This document shows, piece after piece, positions 38,448 to 48,413 of a DNA stretch of 64,000 bases (positions are counted from its first letter, which is position 1; each line of letters opens with the position of its first letter). The stretch is from NCBI GenBank assembly GCA_016937175.1, contig JAFGWL010000001.1, positions 1 through 64,000 of the forward strand. Reading direction: 5' to 3'. A model generated the notes under the pieces. The model made no database searches. It saw nothing but the letters and a program-made list of their open reading frames with translations, and had not been told where the DNA came from. Source of the DNA: Candidatus Mcinerneyibacteriota bacterium (lineage in GTDB: Bacteria > Macinerneyibacteriota > Macinerneyibacteria > Macinerneyibacteriales > DSCS01). A program made the translations under genes and the position numbers.

Positions 38448-40421
38448 TTATTTATTCAGTTTTTTGACATTTTTGTTGTCACTCTGGCTGATCCGACGTG
38501 AAAAATCCTGGAAAAAGTCGGGTGCTGACTGCTTTAACTGTTCCATGAGAAACTCTTTGAGGCGAAGCACGTGGTCCTCCTTGAAGAGAGTGACAGGGTG
38601 ATCCCATTCCAGGAAAGAAAAGAGTTTTACGGACAGGTCAGGATGAGTCTTGGCTGCAAAGACTGTTTCCCGGATGACTTCTTCGCAGAAGGGAGCAAAA
38701 GAGCTGTTTTTATAAAGATCCTTCATACTGTCAAAGAGGAGCTGCATCCCCTTTTGGTCAGCCACAGCGGAGATCCCGGGGATCATGGCTGTCTTGGTAT
38801 CTGGGAGAGGTTCTTTCCGGATAAGAGCTAGCAGAAGGTTGAAAGCCTGGGGGTGACGGATATTCTTCAGGGCCAGGGACAACTCTTCCCGGACCCGGGG
38901 GTCTTTATGCTCGGTGAGGGGGGCAAAGGCTGAGAGGTCATTGAACGTCCCGATCTCCCCCATGATCTTGATCCCGTTCCTGACGACGTACCATCGGTTG
39001 TCACGAAGCATGCGTTTCAGGAAGGGGACTGCTTTGTCACCGCTTTTGACCAGAATATTGATGATGTTCCGGCGCATATCCTTGTCCTTCTCATCCATCA
39101 GGGAAGTGAGGAGCGGAGTGATGGCCAGTTCGTCGCATTGGAGGAGAAGGGTCTCCACCTGGAAGCGGTCCGGGCTTTTCATCAGTTTTTTGAGTAGTCC
39201 TATGAGTTCAGTCACCACATGAAAAAAATCTTTTTTGCTGAAATGGTCCATGAGCTTCGATTCGATGACAGCAGGGATCCAGGATTTAAGAGAAGTGAGG
39301 TCTTCAAGGGAAACGGCCCGTTTCATGGAAAGGAAGGTCAGCTCGGAGAGAAGGGAAAAACATTGAGGGGTGCATTCCTCCTGATGAGCAGAGATATATC
39401 CGAGGATCACGGAGAAGATGCGGGCGTAACGGGCAAATCCCTCTGAAGGAAGATCCCGGCAGAGGGAAAGGGCTTCTTCCAGAAGGCGGTGTTTGACCTC
39501 TATCCGGATATCGCCGATATTGTATTCAAAAAGCCAGTTAAAGTGCTGGAGGACATCCTCTTTTTTTGAGTCCACGGTATCCTTATAGAGGGCGAATAGA
39601 TCGAGGTGCTCCAGGGTGTCGAGGGGAAGGGCCGCCAGAGTCCCGAAACGTCGGGCCCTTTCATAGGAGTTGAGACGGTTAAAAGGGACAAGCCCGTATT
39701 TTTCTTCCAGATCCTTTTCCATCATCCGGTTGTCAAGAATAGCGGCGATATCTTCCTCGTCTAATTCTACTGTGATGAGACGTTCAGGCTCAGAGGCCGG
39801 AGCTGCCGTCTCCTCCTCTGCTTTTTTTTCCGTCGTTTGGGATCCGAAAGAACCGCCCAATCCCACAAAATGGCCGGTTCCTTCTGTGGCGAGAAGCTCT
39901 CTGCCCGGGAATGCAGCCGGATTGATGGCCTGTGATGACGGGGTTCCTGCACCTCCGGGTCCTCCCGGGCCTGTCCCTCCCCCTGGTCCTGTTCCCGATC
40001 CGCCTCCACCCACCCGAGGCTGATAGAAGATGATCTTGGCGTGATCTACATTGTAGGAGGTCAGGGCCCGGTCGACGTCAGCGAGGTCTTGCCCCCGGGA
40101 ATCCGAAAGGATCTGGATGAAAGCCTCGTATTCCTTAAGAGTGATTCCCTTGAGCAGAGCGATTCCGGAATAGCTTCGTTCGGAGAAAAATTTAAAGAGG
40201 AACTCGGTGACGTGAGGGTTTGAGCGGATGAGTTCTGAGTTGACGAAGGCCGCTTCTCCGCTCATGGTCAAGATCAGGCGGTCTTTCTGCTGAAAGATCT
40301 TGTCAGCAAAAGAAAAATTCCTTTCGATGGCTTTTTTTGTTTCTGGATGAGAAAAAGTATAATAAAGGCCGTTCTGGAGAGCTGTTCCCAGGGAAATGAT
40401 AAAAAACTTATATTCGTTCAC
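38448..40421 (-). CDS. HEAT-repeat protein with Gly/Pro-rich linker
   Basis: C-terminal HEAT-type repeats (KDPRVREELSLALKNI); linker GGGGSGTGPGGGTGPGGPGGAGTP. Confidence 0.7.
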   Translation of the reverse strand: MNEYKFFIISLGTALQNGLYYTFSHPETKKAIERNFSFADKIFQQKDRLILTMSGEAAFVNSELIRSNPHVTEFLFKFFSERSYSGIALLKGITLKEYEAFIQILSDSRGQDLADVDRALTSYNVDHAKIIFYQPRVGGGGSGTGPGGGTGPGGPGGAGTPSSQAINPAAFPGRELLATEGTGHFVGLGGSFGSQTTEKKAEEETAAPASEPERLITVELDEEDIAAILDNRMMEKDLEEKYGLVPFNRLNSYERARRFGTLAALPLDTLEHLDLFALYKDTVDSKKEDVLQHFNWLFEYNIGDIRIEVKHRLLEEALSLCRDLPSEGFARYARIFSVILGYISAHQEECTPQCFSLLSELTFLSMKRAVSLEDLTSLKSWIPAVIESKLMDHFSKKDFFHVVTELIGLLKKLMKSPDRFQVETLLLQCDELAITPLLTSLMDEKDKDMRRNIINILVKSGDKAVPFLKRMLRDNRWYVVRNGIKIMGEIGTFNDLSAFAPLTEHKDPRVREELSLALKNIRHPQAFNLLLALIRKEPLPDTKTAMIPGISAVADQKGMQLLFDSMKDLYKNSSFAPFCEEVIRETVFAAKTHPDLSVKLFSFLEWDHPVTLFKEDHVLRLKEFLMEQLKQSAPDFFQDFSRRISQSDNKNVKKLNK

Positions 40422-40430
40422 AATCGCTCC

Positions 40431-41825
40431 TCATATTTCGATTACTTTCATCATATTTGTGGTTCCTTTGACTCCAAGAGGGACCCCCGCGGTGATGACA
40501 AAGATATCTCCCGGGTGGGCGATCCCTTCATGGACCAGGATCTTTCTGGCTTCCTCGATCATTTCATCGGTATTGTCATAAAAACAGGTTGTGATGGTAG
40601 AGGTCCCGAAGACCCCTGCCAGCTTTTTTGAGACATGTGAATTCGGCGTAAAGGAGATAATGGGGATGGGAGGCCTGAATTTTGCAACGCGGAGGGCTGT
40701 GGTTCCCGATGAGGTAAAGCAGATGATTGCCTTGGCCTGGAGGGAGACGGCGGCTTCGATGGAGGCGTAGCTGATGGCATCGCTGATGTTCATCTTATCC
40801 ATAGGGATCTTATCTTTCATGGTCTTGTAGTCGATATCAGCCTCTGTGGTGACAGCCACCTCTATCAGTGTCCGGACGGCTTCAAGCGGATAACGTCCTG
40901 CAGCAGTCTCTCCGGTCAGCATAAGGGCATCTACCGAATCGTAGATCGCGGTAGCGATATCGGTGACCTCGGCACGGGTCGCGCGTGGGTGTTCCCGCAT
41001 GGATTCCAGCATCTGCGTAGCGATGATCACCGGCTTTCCTTTTTTCCGCGCTGCAGCGATGATATTCTTCTGTATGACGGGTATCGCTGTCAGGGGCATC
41101 TGGACTCCGAGGTCGCCACGCGCCACGAGGATCATGTCGGCGGCCTCTGTGATAGCATCGATGTTCTGAGCGGCCATGGGGTGTTCGATCTTGGCGATGA
41201 GGGAGACATGATCCGGGATCATAGCCCGGATCGCTTTAATTTCCTTGTCGCTTTTGATCATGGATGCAGCGATGAGATCCAGCCCCTCCTCAAGGGAAAA
41301 AGCGATATCTCCTTTGTCTTTGTCTGTAAGAAGGGGGAAAGGGATATCGACCCCGGGGAAATGAGCGCTTTTCCCGGGAAGGACGGTTCCCGGATTAAGG
41401 GCTTTGAGGCGGGCCCGGTCGGAAAAGACCTCGGTGATCTCAAGCTCAACATTTCCGTCATCGATCAAAACCCGTACCCCGGGCTTCAACAAATCTTCCA
41501 GATGACTCACGCCGGTCAGGCTGAATTCACCGTCAGAAGAGGGATCTCCTTTAAAGCGGAGCACAAGAAGTTCATTTTTGCTGAAAGAGAGGGGTCCCGG
41601 ACAGGATGTCCGTAATTCGGCGCCCTTGAGGTCGGCCATGATCGGCATCTCAGGGGATAGGTCTTTGATCTTTCTGATCAGCTTGCGGTAGGTGGCATAA
41701 TCGCCGTGGGAGAAATTGATCCGGAAAAGGTCTGTCCCCATGTTGATAAGTTCTCGGAGGATCGACTCGTCATAGGACGCCGGACCCAGCGAGACTATGA
41801 TCTTGGTCTTTCTTTTCGAAAACAT
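40431..41825 (-). CDS. pyk: Pyruvate kinase
   Basis: KTKIIVSLGPAS, RINFSHGDY, MVARGDLGVQMP-like ILVARGDLGVQMPL, LTGETAAGRYPLEAV; start trimmed to ATG after AGGAGG. Confidence 0.95.
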   Translation of the reverse strand: MFSKRKTKIIVSLGPASYDESILRELINMGTDLFRINFSHGDYATYRKLIRKIKDLSPEMPIMADLKGAELRTSCPGPLSFSKNELLVLRFKGDPSSDGEFSLTGVSHLEDLLKPGVRVLIDDGNVELEITEVFSDRARLKALNPGTVLPGKSAHFPGVDIPFPLLTDKDKGDIAFSLEEGLDLIAASMIKSDKEIKAIRAMIPDHVSLIAKIEHPMAAQNIDAITEAADMILVARGDLGVQMPLTAIPVIQKNIIAAARKKGKPVIIATQMLESMREHPRATRAEVTDIATAIYDSVDALMLTGETAAGRYPLEAVRTLIEVAVTTEADIDYKTMKDKIPMDKMNISDAISYASIEAAVSLQAKAIICFTSSGTTALRVAKFRPPIPIISFTPNSHVSKKLAGVFGTSTITTCFYDNTDEMIEEARKILVHEGIAHPGDIFVITAGVPLGVKGTTNMMKVIEI

Positions 41826-41884
41826 AGGCCTCCTCATCAGCTTAATGTTTACTATATCTTATGTGGAGCCAAAATTCAAGGGCA

Positions 41885-42676
41885 TTAAAAGAAAGCACGG
41901 TACGTGATAGTGACATTCCGGGCGATCTTATTATACTCTTCCCCGATCATGACTCCGTCCTCTGGATCGGTGTTAAAGTTTCCGAAGAGGTTGATCAGGT
42001 GAAAATCAATGATCAATTCGGGGACAAAGGTCCAGCGGGCTCCCAGGTTAAAATATCCCTTACCGTCACCCAGGCAGGTCTCTCCGTTGTCGTTCAGCCC
42101 CAGATCCCATTCAGCCAGAAGCGAAAGCTCTTCGTTAAGCTTTTTTTCTCCTCCGAAAAAGATATTGATGCCGTCTTTTTCTTCAAGGTCGGTTGCTTCG
42201 GTAGTGTAGTTGACCCCGCCGTGAAGGACCATTCCTCCGAAGAGATTCATCTCTTTGCTGGCCACAGCATGGAACCCGCGGGATTTGATCAGATAGCGTT
42301 CCAATCCATCTATATATTTACCCCATCCGATGGAAGAGTAACCCACAGAGAGAGCCGGCATGGCGTATCGCTCCTCAAAAAGGTTATATTTTATAAGGAA
42401 CTCGACTCTGGGATACCAGTCGATCTCTTCATTCCCGATGACATTCTCTCCTCCGTAGGAGACACCCAGCATAAGCCGGTTTGTCAGGGAGACAGCTGCG
42501 TGAGTGCGGAAAGGAGACATTTCAATATGCATCTCATACTGTCCCTTCTGGCCGGTATAAGCCGAGGGAAAGAGAAGGATGTCTGTCCCTGAAGGCGTAT
42601 GAAGAGGCGTAAAAGATTGTGCTCCCGCAGAAAAGACAAGAGCGAAAAGAAGAAGAAGAAGAGTTACAGAACGCAT
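41885..42676 (-). CDS. Exported YjbH-like outer-membrane protein
   Basis: Signal peptide SVTLLLLLFALVFSAGAQS; TPSGTDILLFPSAYTG and barrel-like alternating strands. Confidence 0.6.
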   Translation of the reverse strand: MRSVTLLLLLFALVFSAGAQSFTPLHTPSGTDILLFPSAYTGQKGQYEMHIEMSPFRTHAAVSLTNRLMLGVSYGGENVIGNEEIDWYPRVEFLIKYNLFEERYAMPALSVGYSSIGWGKYIDGLERYLIKSRGFHAVASKEMNLFGGMVLHGGVNYTTEATDLEEKDGINIFFGGEKKLNEELSLLAEWDLGLNDNGETCLGDGKGYFNLGARWTFVPELIIDFHLINLFGNFNTDPEDGVMIGEEYNKIARNVTITYRAFF

Positions 42677-42685
42677 AGGTACCTC

Positions 42686-45600
42686 CTATTTTTTCAGTTC
42701 TATATGGTAACGTTCCCGGCCGATGAGCCGGCGCAGGCTGGTTAAAAAAGCTTCTTCAAGAGAAACGGTATACTGGGAATCGCTGCGTATAATGATCTCC
42801 CGGTCATCATGAAAGACGTGAAAAAGGACGGGAGAGGGCCCGGGAAACTCGAGAAAAAGATTGAGAAGCTTTTCGGAAAGGCCACGAGCGGTTTCCTGCG
42901 ACTGGAGATGCAGGTGGAGGACTTTCGTCCTGCTTTCATAGAGCTCCTCCCGGGACTGGATTTCATCGATACGTATTTTCAAAGATTTTTTTTCCGTGTT
43001 GTCTTCAGAGTCCGTCTCAAACTCGTCGATGATGATGCGGCCGGTGATAAAAAGAAGTTTTTCCTCTTCGAACAGGCCGGCATACTTTTCGGCTGTTCCG
43101 TTAAAGGCTATGAAGGGGATCTCGGCGGTCATGTCTTCGAAGGTGCCGGTCACATATTTTTTCCCCTCTTTAGAAAGGCGCCGGGATATGGCACTGAAGA
43201 TCCCTCCCAGGGTGAAGGACCGGGAGTTGAGCTCGGAAACCGGGAGCTGAAAAAGTGTGCGGACATCGGTGTCGCTCAGCCGGGCGATAAGGCCGGTATA
43301 ATCTTCAAGCATGTGGCCGCTGAAATAGACTCCCAATGCCTCTTTTTCATGTCTGTATTTATCCCAATTTCTCCACTCTTCCATCTCAGGAAGATGGATC
43401 TCATCGACTTCATCGGATTCCTCAAAAAGGGAGACCAGGCCCCTGGCTTTATTCTCCTGGATCTTTCTGCCCACCTCCATAAGATGGTCAAGTTCCACCC
43501 AGAGGGTTCTCCGGTTGCTCCCCAGGGAATCGAGGGCTCCGCTGTAAATAAGGTATTCCAAAACCTTTCTGTTGACCTGCCGGTAATCGATGCGTTTGAA
43601 AAAATCGGATACAGACTGAAAAGGGCCGTTCTTCTGCCTCTCTTCCACAATAGACTCGATGGCGGCCCGGCCGACATTTTTTATGGATCCCAAGGCGTAA
43701 CGGATAGAGTCGCCTTCGGGAGTAAAGTCTGCAAAACCGGTATTGATATCCGGGGGAAGGACCTGGATCCCCAGTTCACGGCACTCTTTAATCCCGAGGT
43801 CGATCCGTTCGGCGTTTCCGGAATCATTGGTGAGCTGGGCAGCCAGATACTCCTGAGGGTAATGGGCTTTGAGGTAAGCGGTCTGAAAAGCCACATAGGC
43901 GTAACAGGCCGAATGGGATTTGTTGAAGCCATACTCGCCGAAACGTTCGATATAGCTCCAGAGCTCTTCCACGGTTTTGGGGTCGTGTCCCTTTTTGACT
44001 GCTCCCTGGATGAATTTTTTCCCCATCTCTTCTATGAGGGCCTGTTTCTTTTTAGCCATGGCTTTACGGAGGCTGTCGGCTTCCCCCATGGTAAATCCGG
44101 CGATGAGATTGGAGAGCCGCATGACCTGTTCCTGATAGACGATGACTCCATAGGTCTCGTCCAGGACTTCAGCCATGGGTTCAAAAAGGTAACGGACTTG
44201 TTCACGGCCGTTTTTACGCATGATATAGGTGTCGATATTGCTCATAGGCCCGGGACGGTAAAGGGCGTTCATGGCGATGAGGTCTTCCAGACGTTCTGGT
44301 TTTAGCTTTTTCAGGTATTCCCGCATGCCTGAACTTTCAAATTGGAAGATCCCGAAGGTCTTTCCCTCTCCCAGCATCTGGAAGACAGCGCGGTCATCCA
44401 GGTCTAACTTATTGATATCCACGTCGATTCCCCGGGTCTCTTTGATCCGGCGGACAGCATCAGCGATGATGGACAAGTTCTTGAGTCCCAAAAAGTCGAT
44501 TTTTAGAAGGCCTATCCGGTCGGCATCCACCATATCGAACTGTGTGGTAATATTGTCGTCTTTATCCTTATAAAGGGGGACGATGTTTTCCAGGGCGTCC
44601 CGGGCGATGACCACTCCTGCAGCATGTTTGGAGACGTGCCGCGAAAGCCCTTCCAGACGGACGGCGATGGCGTATACTTTCTGATATTCATCATCTTCTT
44701 CGATAAGTTTTTTGAGGTCCTGGTCGTTTCGGACAGAATCCTCCAGGCTCCTTGCCTGAAGGGGGATCATTTTGGCCAGCTTATCGATCTTGGAGAGGTT
44801 GACATTGAGGACGCGCCCCACATCGCGGATGACCGCCCGTGCTTTCATCGTCCCGAAAGTCGCAATCTGGCAGACCTTTTCCTTTCCATATTTTTCTGTC
44901 ACATAGTCGATGACTTCCTGACGTCCCACGTCGGCAATATCTACATCGATATCCGGCATGCTGACCCGCTCAGGGTTAAGGAAGCGCTCAAAGAGGAGAT
45001 CATACTTCAGAGGATCCAGGCCGGTGATCCCGAGAGTATAGGAGATGATGCTGCCTGCGGCGGAGCCTCGACCGGGGCCCACGGGGATATCGTGGTCTTT
45101 GGCGTATTGGATGAAGTCCCGGACAATGAGAAAGTAGCTGGAGTAGCCCATATCGCGGATAATGCCCAGCTCGTAATCGAGCCTTTTCTGGATCTCGGGT
45201 GTGATGACGGGGTAACGGGCCCGGGCGCCTTCATAACAGAGCTCCTTCAAGTAGGTATCAGGGTCATGTCCTTCGGGGACTTCAAAATGAGGGAAATGGG
45301 TGTTGCCGTCGTGGTCGAGCTCGTCTTCAAGCGCGTAGTGGCACATGTCACTGATATAAAGTGTGTTGGAAAGAGCTTCGGGGATATAGGAAAAGAGGGT
45401 TGACATCTCCTCATAATCTTTCAAATAAAAAGCGTTCCGGGGGAAAGAGAGCCGCTCCTCTTTGGGGTCATCGAAGGTCTTCTTCGTCTGGAGGCAGAGG
45501 AGGGCGTCATGGGCCTCGTAATCCTCTTTTAAAAGATAATGTGTGTCATTGGTGGCGGCCACAGGGATATCCAGGCGGGTAGCCAGTGAGATGAGTTCGG

Positions 45601-46153
45601 GCAGGACCTCCTTTTCTTCAGGGATCCCATGGTCCTGGAGCTCTATGAAAAAGCCGTCTTGGAAGAGTTCTTTGTAAAAGGAAGCCCGGGCCTCGGCCCC
45701 TGCCCGGTCTCCGGCAAGAAGCCTCTGGGGGATCTCTCCCTGGAGACAGGCGGACATGGCCAGGAGGCCTGATGCATGGTCTCTCAGAAGTTCATGGTCA
45801 ATCCGCGGTTTATAATAGAACCCCTCGATGTATGAGCGGGAGACCATTTTAATAAGGTTTTTATATCCTTCTTTTGACTTGACCAGAAGGATGAGGTGAT
45901 AGTGTTTGCTTCGGTCCCGGGACTTTCTCTTTTCGGTGATATAGACTTCGCAGCCGAGGATAGGCTTAATGCCTTTTTTTTTCATGGCATCTACGAATTT
46001 GACAGCTCCGAAAAGATTGCCGTGGTCTGTCAGGGCAAATGAGTACATACCCAGCTCCTGCAAACGGTCAGCGAGCTGGTCGAATTTCATCGCTCCGTCT
46101 AAAAGGCTGAATTCCGAATGGTTATGAAGGTGGACAAAGGGGGTCTGAGCCAT
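42686..46153 (-). CDS. dnaE: DNA polymerase III alpha subunit
   Basis: PHP domain FVHLHNHSEFSLLDG, GPGRGSAAGSIISYTLGIT, PDIDVDIAD, NKSHSACYAYVAFQTAYLKAHYP. Confidence 0.97.
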   Translation of the reverse strand: MAQTPFVHLHNHSEFSLLDGAMKFDQLADRLQELGMYSFALTDHGNLFGAVKFVDAMKKKGIKPILGCEVYITEKRKSRDRSKHYHLILLVKSKEGYKNLIKMVSRSYIEGFYYKPRIDHELLRDHASGLLAMSACLQGEIPQRLLAGDRAGAEARASFYKELFQDGFFIELQDHGIPEEKEVLPELISLATRLDIPVAATNDTHYLLKEDYEAHDALLCLQTKKTFDDPKEERLSFPRNAFYLKDYEEMSTLFSYIPEALSNTLYISDMCHYALEDELDHDGNTHFPHFEVPEGHDPDTYLKELCYEGARARYPVITPEIQKRLDYELGIIRDMGYSSYFLIVRDFIQYAKDHDIPVGPGRGSAAGSIISYTLGITGLDPLKYDLLFERFLNPERVSMPDIDVDIADVGRQEVIDYVTEKYGKEKVCQIATFGTMKARAVIRDVGRVLNVNLSKIDKLAKMIPLQARSLEDSVRNDQDLKKLIEEDDEYQKVYAIAVRLEGLSRHVSKHAAGVVIARDALENIVPLYKDKDDNITTQFDMVDADRIGLLKIDFLGLKNLSIIADAVRRIKETRGIDVDINKLDLDDRAVFQMLGEGKTFGIFQFESSGMREYLKKLKPERLEDLIAMNALYRPGPMSNIDTYIMRKNGREQVRYLFEPMAEVLDETYGVIVYQEQVMRLSNLIAGFTMGEADSLRKAMAKKKQALIEEMGKKFIQGAVKKGHDPKTVEELWSYIERFGEYGFNKSHSACYAYVAFQTAYLKAHYPQEYLAAQLTNDSGNAERIDLGIKECRELGIQVLPPDINTGFADFTPEGDSIRYALGSIKNVGRAAIESIVEERQKNGPFQSVSDFFKRIDYRQVNRKVLEYLIYSGALDSLGSNRRTLWVELDHLMEVGRKIQENKARGLVSLFEESDEVDEIHLPEMEEWRNWDKYRHEKEALGVYFSGHMLEDYTGLIARLSDTDVRTLFQLPVSELNSRSFTLGGIFSAISRRLSKEGKKYVTGTFEDMTAEIPFIAFNGTAEKYAGLFEEEKLLFITGRIIIDEFETDSEDNTEKKSLKIRIDEIQSREELYESRTKVLHLHLQSQETARGLSEKLLNLFLEFPGPSPVLFHVFHDDREIIIRSDSQYTVSLEEAFLTSLRRLIGRERYHIELKK

Positions 46154-46165
46154 ATAAAGAAGAGA

Positions 46166-47707
46166 TCACTCCCATTCGATAGTCGCGGGGGGTTTGGAGC
46201 TGATATCATAGACGACACGGTTTACGCCGCGGACTTCGTTGATGATCCTGTTAGAAATACGGCCAAGGAGGTCATAGGGGACTTTAGCCCAGTCAGCTGT
46301 CATCCCGTCCAGGGACTCCACCATGCGGACAGCTATGGTGTTTTCATAGGTGCGTTCGTCTCCCATGACTCCCACGGAGCGAACCGGAAGAAGGACGCAG
46401 AAAGCCTGCCAGATCTTGTCATATTGATCGGCGGCCCTGATCTCGTCGATGGCAATGGCGTCGGCTTCTCTGAGGACCTGAAGACGTTCGTCAGTGATCT
46501 CGCCGATGACCCGGATCCCGAGGCCGGGCCCGGGAAAGGGATGGCGGTTAACCATCTCGTCGGGGAGTCCCAGCTCCCGTCCCAACTCCCTGACTTCATC
46601 TTTAAAGAGCTCTCTCAGCGGCTCTATGAGCTTTAAATCCATCTTTTCAGGCAACCCCCCTACATTGTGGTGGGATTTAATCGTAGCAGAAGGCCCTTTA
46701 AAGGAGACACTTTCAATGACATCGGGGTAGAGAGTTCCCTGAGCCAGGAATTCGGCTCCGGGAATGGAGCGGGCTTCGCGCTCAAAGATCTCCACAAAGA
46801 TGCGCCCGATGATCTTGCGCTTTTGTTCAGGATCGGTGACTCCCTCCAGCCCGGCAAGAAAATCATGTGAGGCATCGATAAAGCGGAGGTTCATGGAAAA
46901 AGCGTCCCGGAAGGTGGTGATGACCTGATCGGCTTCGTTTTTACGCAAAAGCCCGTTATTGACAAAGATCGGGACCAGCTGGCCTCCCACGGCTTTGTGG
47001 AGGAGAAGGGCCACCACAGAAGAGTCTACACCACCGCTCAACCCGAGGATGATAGTCTTGTCTCCGACTTGTTTGCGGACATCACGGATAGTGTTTTCGA
47101 TGAAGACACCCATGGTCCAGTCTGGACTCAGATGGGCCACCGAAAAGAGAAAATTTCTTAAAAATTGTTTTCCGTAGACCGAATGGATGACTTCAGGATG
47201 AAACTGGACCCCGTAAAGGGGACGGTCTGTATGACGCATCACAGCAAATTCGGTATTGTCAGTCCGGGCGATCTCCATAAATCCTTCAGGGAGGCTTTTG
47301 ACTTTATCGCCATGGCTCATCCAAACGGTGCTGTCATCGGGCAGCCCTCTCAGGATCGGGTCATCGGGGTGGGTGATCCGGAGCCGGGCAGATCCGAACT
47401 CTCTTTTATCTCCCTGGACGACTTCTCCTCCCATGGCGTCGGCCATGAGCTGCATGCCGTAACAGATCCCGAGAATAGGAATCTGCAGAGAAAAGATACC
47501 GCTGTCGCAACGAGGCCCCTCATTGATCACGGAGGAGGGGCTTCCGGATAGAATAACAGCCACGGGGTCCATGGCTTTGATCTGTTCCAGGGGGAGATTG
47601 AATGGATGAATCTCGCAATATACATGTTCTTCCCGGATGCGCCGGGCGATGAGTTGGGTATATTGGGAACCGAAGTCCAATATAAGCAAAGGTAGACGTG
47701 CAGACAT
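46166..47707 (-). CDS. guaA: GMP synthase (glutamine-hydrolysing)
   Basis: [45 protein letters not shown]-terminal KPPATIEWE. Confidence 0.97.
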   Translation of the reverse strand: MSARLPLLILDFGSQYTQLIARRIREEHVYCEIHPFNLPLEQIKAMDPVAVILSGSPSSVINEGPRCDSGIFSLQIPILGICYGMQLMADAMGGEVVQGDKREFGSARLRITHPDDPILRGLPDDSTVWMSHGDKVKSLPEGFMEIARTDNTEFAVMRHTDRPLYGVQFHPEVIHSVYGKQFLRNFLFSVAHLSPDWTMGVFIENTIRDVRKQVGDKTIILGLSGGVDSSVVALLLHKAVGGQLVPIFVNNGLLRKNEADQVITTFRDAFSMNLRFIDASHDFLAGLEGVTDPEQKRKIIGRIFVEIFEREARSIPGAEFLAQGTLYPDVIESVSFKGPSATIKSHHNVGGLPEKMDLKLIEPLRELFKDEVRELGRELGLPDEMVNRHPFPGPGLGIRVIGEITDERLQVLREADAIAIDEIRAADQYDKIWQAFCVLLPVRSVGVMGDERTYENTIAVRMVESLDGMTADWAKVPYDLLGRISNRIINEVRGVNRVVYDISSKPPATIEWE

Positions 47708-47803
47708 GAAATCCTCCCTCTGTTTAACCGAAAAAACTGTGTTTTCAGTATATCAGCGGGGAGGGGGTCTGGCAACAGATTTCAGGGAGGGGAAAAAGAA
47801 AAA

Positions 47804-47824
47804 GGGGGGAGGGATCCTCCCCCC
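47804..47824 (-). terminator. Intrinsic terminator of the arsR-glutaredoxin operon
   Basis: Minus-strand GGGGGGAGG-ATC-CCTCCCCCC stem-loop followed by TTTCTTTTTC. Confidence 0.65.
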
Positions 47825-47830
47825 GGGGGA

Positions 47831-48061
47831 TCAGAGGCCTAAGGCTTTGTCGATCTCAGGTTTGTTAAATCCGATGATGATCTTGCCGTTGATATCTACA
47901 ACGGGAACACCCATCTGGCCTGACTTACGCACCATCTCCTGGGCTTTAGCCTGGTCTCTGGAGACATCGAAATCGGTATAAGCGATCTTCTTCTGTTCCA
48001 GGTAGCTTTTCACCATTTTGCAATAGGTGCAGGTCGGAGTGGAATAGATTGTAATATTCAT
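47831..48061 (-). CDS. Glutaredoxin-like protein (YruB-type)
   Basis: ITIYSTPTCTYCKMVKSYL CxxC, MGVPVVDINGKIIIGF. Confidence 0.88.
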   Translation of the reverse strand: MNITIYSTPTCTYCKMVKSYLEQKKIAYTDFDVSRDQAKAQEMVRKSGQMGVPVVDINGKIIIGFNKPEIDKALGL

Positions 48062-48348
48062 TGAGAGACCTCCTTTGTTAAGAGAGAGATAAATTGTCTG
48101 ACATCATCATCCAGGATGGCATAACACATGGATACTCCTTCACGACTACAGCGGATCATCCCGAGCCGGCGCATGATGGAGAGATGTTGTGAAACCGCCG
48201 GCTGGCTCACACGATACTTTTCCATGATCCTTTTCAAGTCATAGGAGCCGTGATAGAGATCCAAAAGGATCTCAAGCCGGACAGGATGTCCCATGGCTTT
48301 CAGTTTTTCGGCCCACAAATGAAGTTTATCCATATTCTTTGCTTCCAT
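48058..48348 (-). CDS. ArsR-family winged-helix transcriptional regulator
   Basis: MGHPVRLEILLDLYHGSYDLKRIMEKYRVSQPAVSQHLSIMRRLGMIRCSREGVSMCYAI; 4-nt overlap with the glutaredoxin gene. Confidence 0.9.
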   Translation of the reverse strand: MEAKNMDKLHLWAEKLKAMGHPVRLEILLDLYHGSYDLKRIMEKYRVSQPAVSQHLSIMRRLGMIRCSREGVSMCYAILDDDVRQFISLLTKEVSQ

Positions 48349-48357
48349 GAGTTAAGT

Positions 48358-48377
48358 ATATAAGAATATTCTTATAT
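48358..48377. promoter_or_regulatory. Perfect 20-bp palindrome, candidate ArsR operator
   Basis: ATATAAGAATATTCTTATAT immediately upstream of the arsR-family start codon. Confidence 0.75.
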
Positions 48378-48413
48378 GTCAAGAGAAAAAATCCCTTTCC
48401 TTGCCCCTTTTTT

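Noticed and set aside
42809-44305. 498-aa plus-strand ORF antisense to dnaE
   Set aside because: Lies wholly within the conserved dnaE gene, no recognisable domain; long antisense frames are expected from codon bias.
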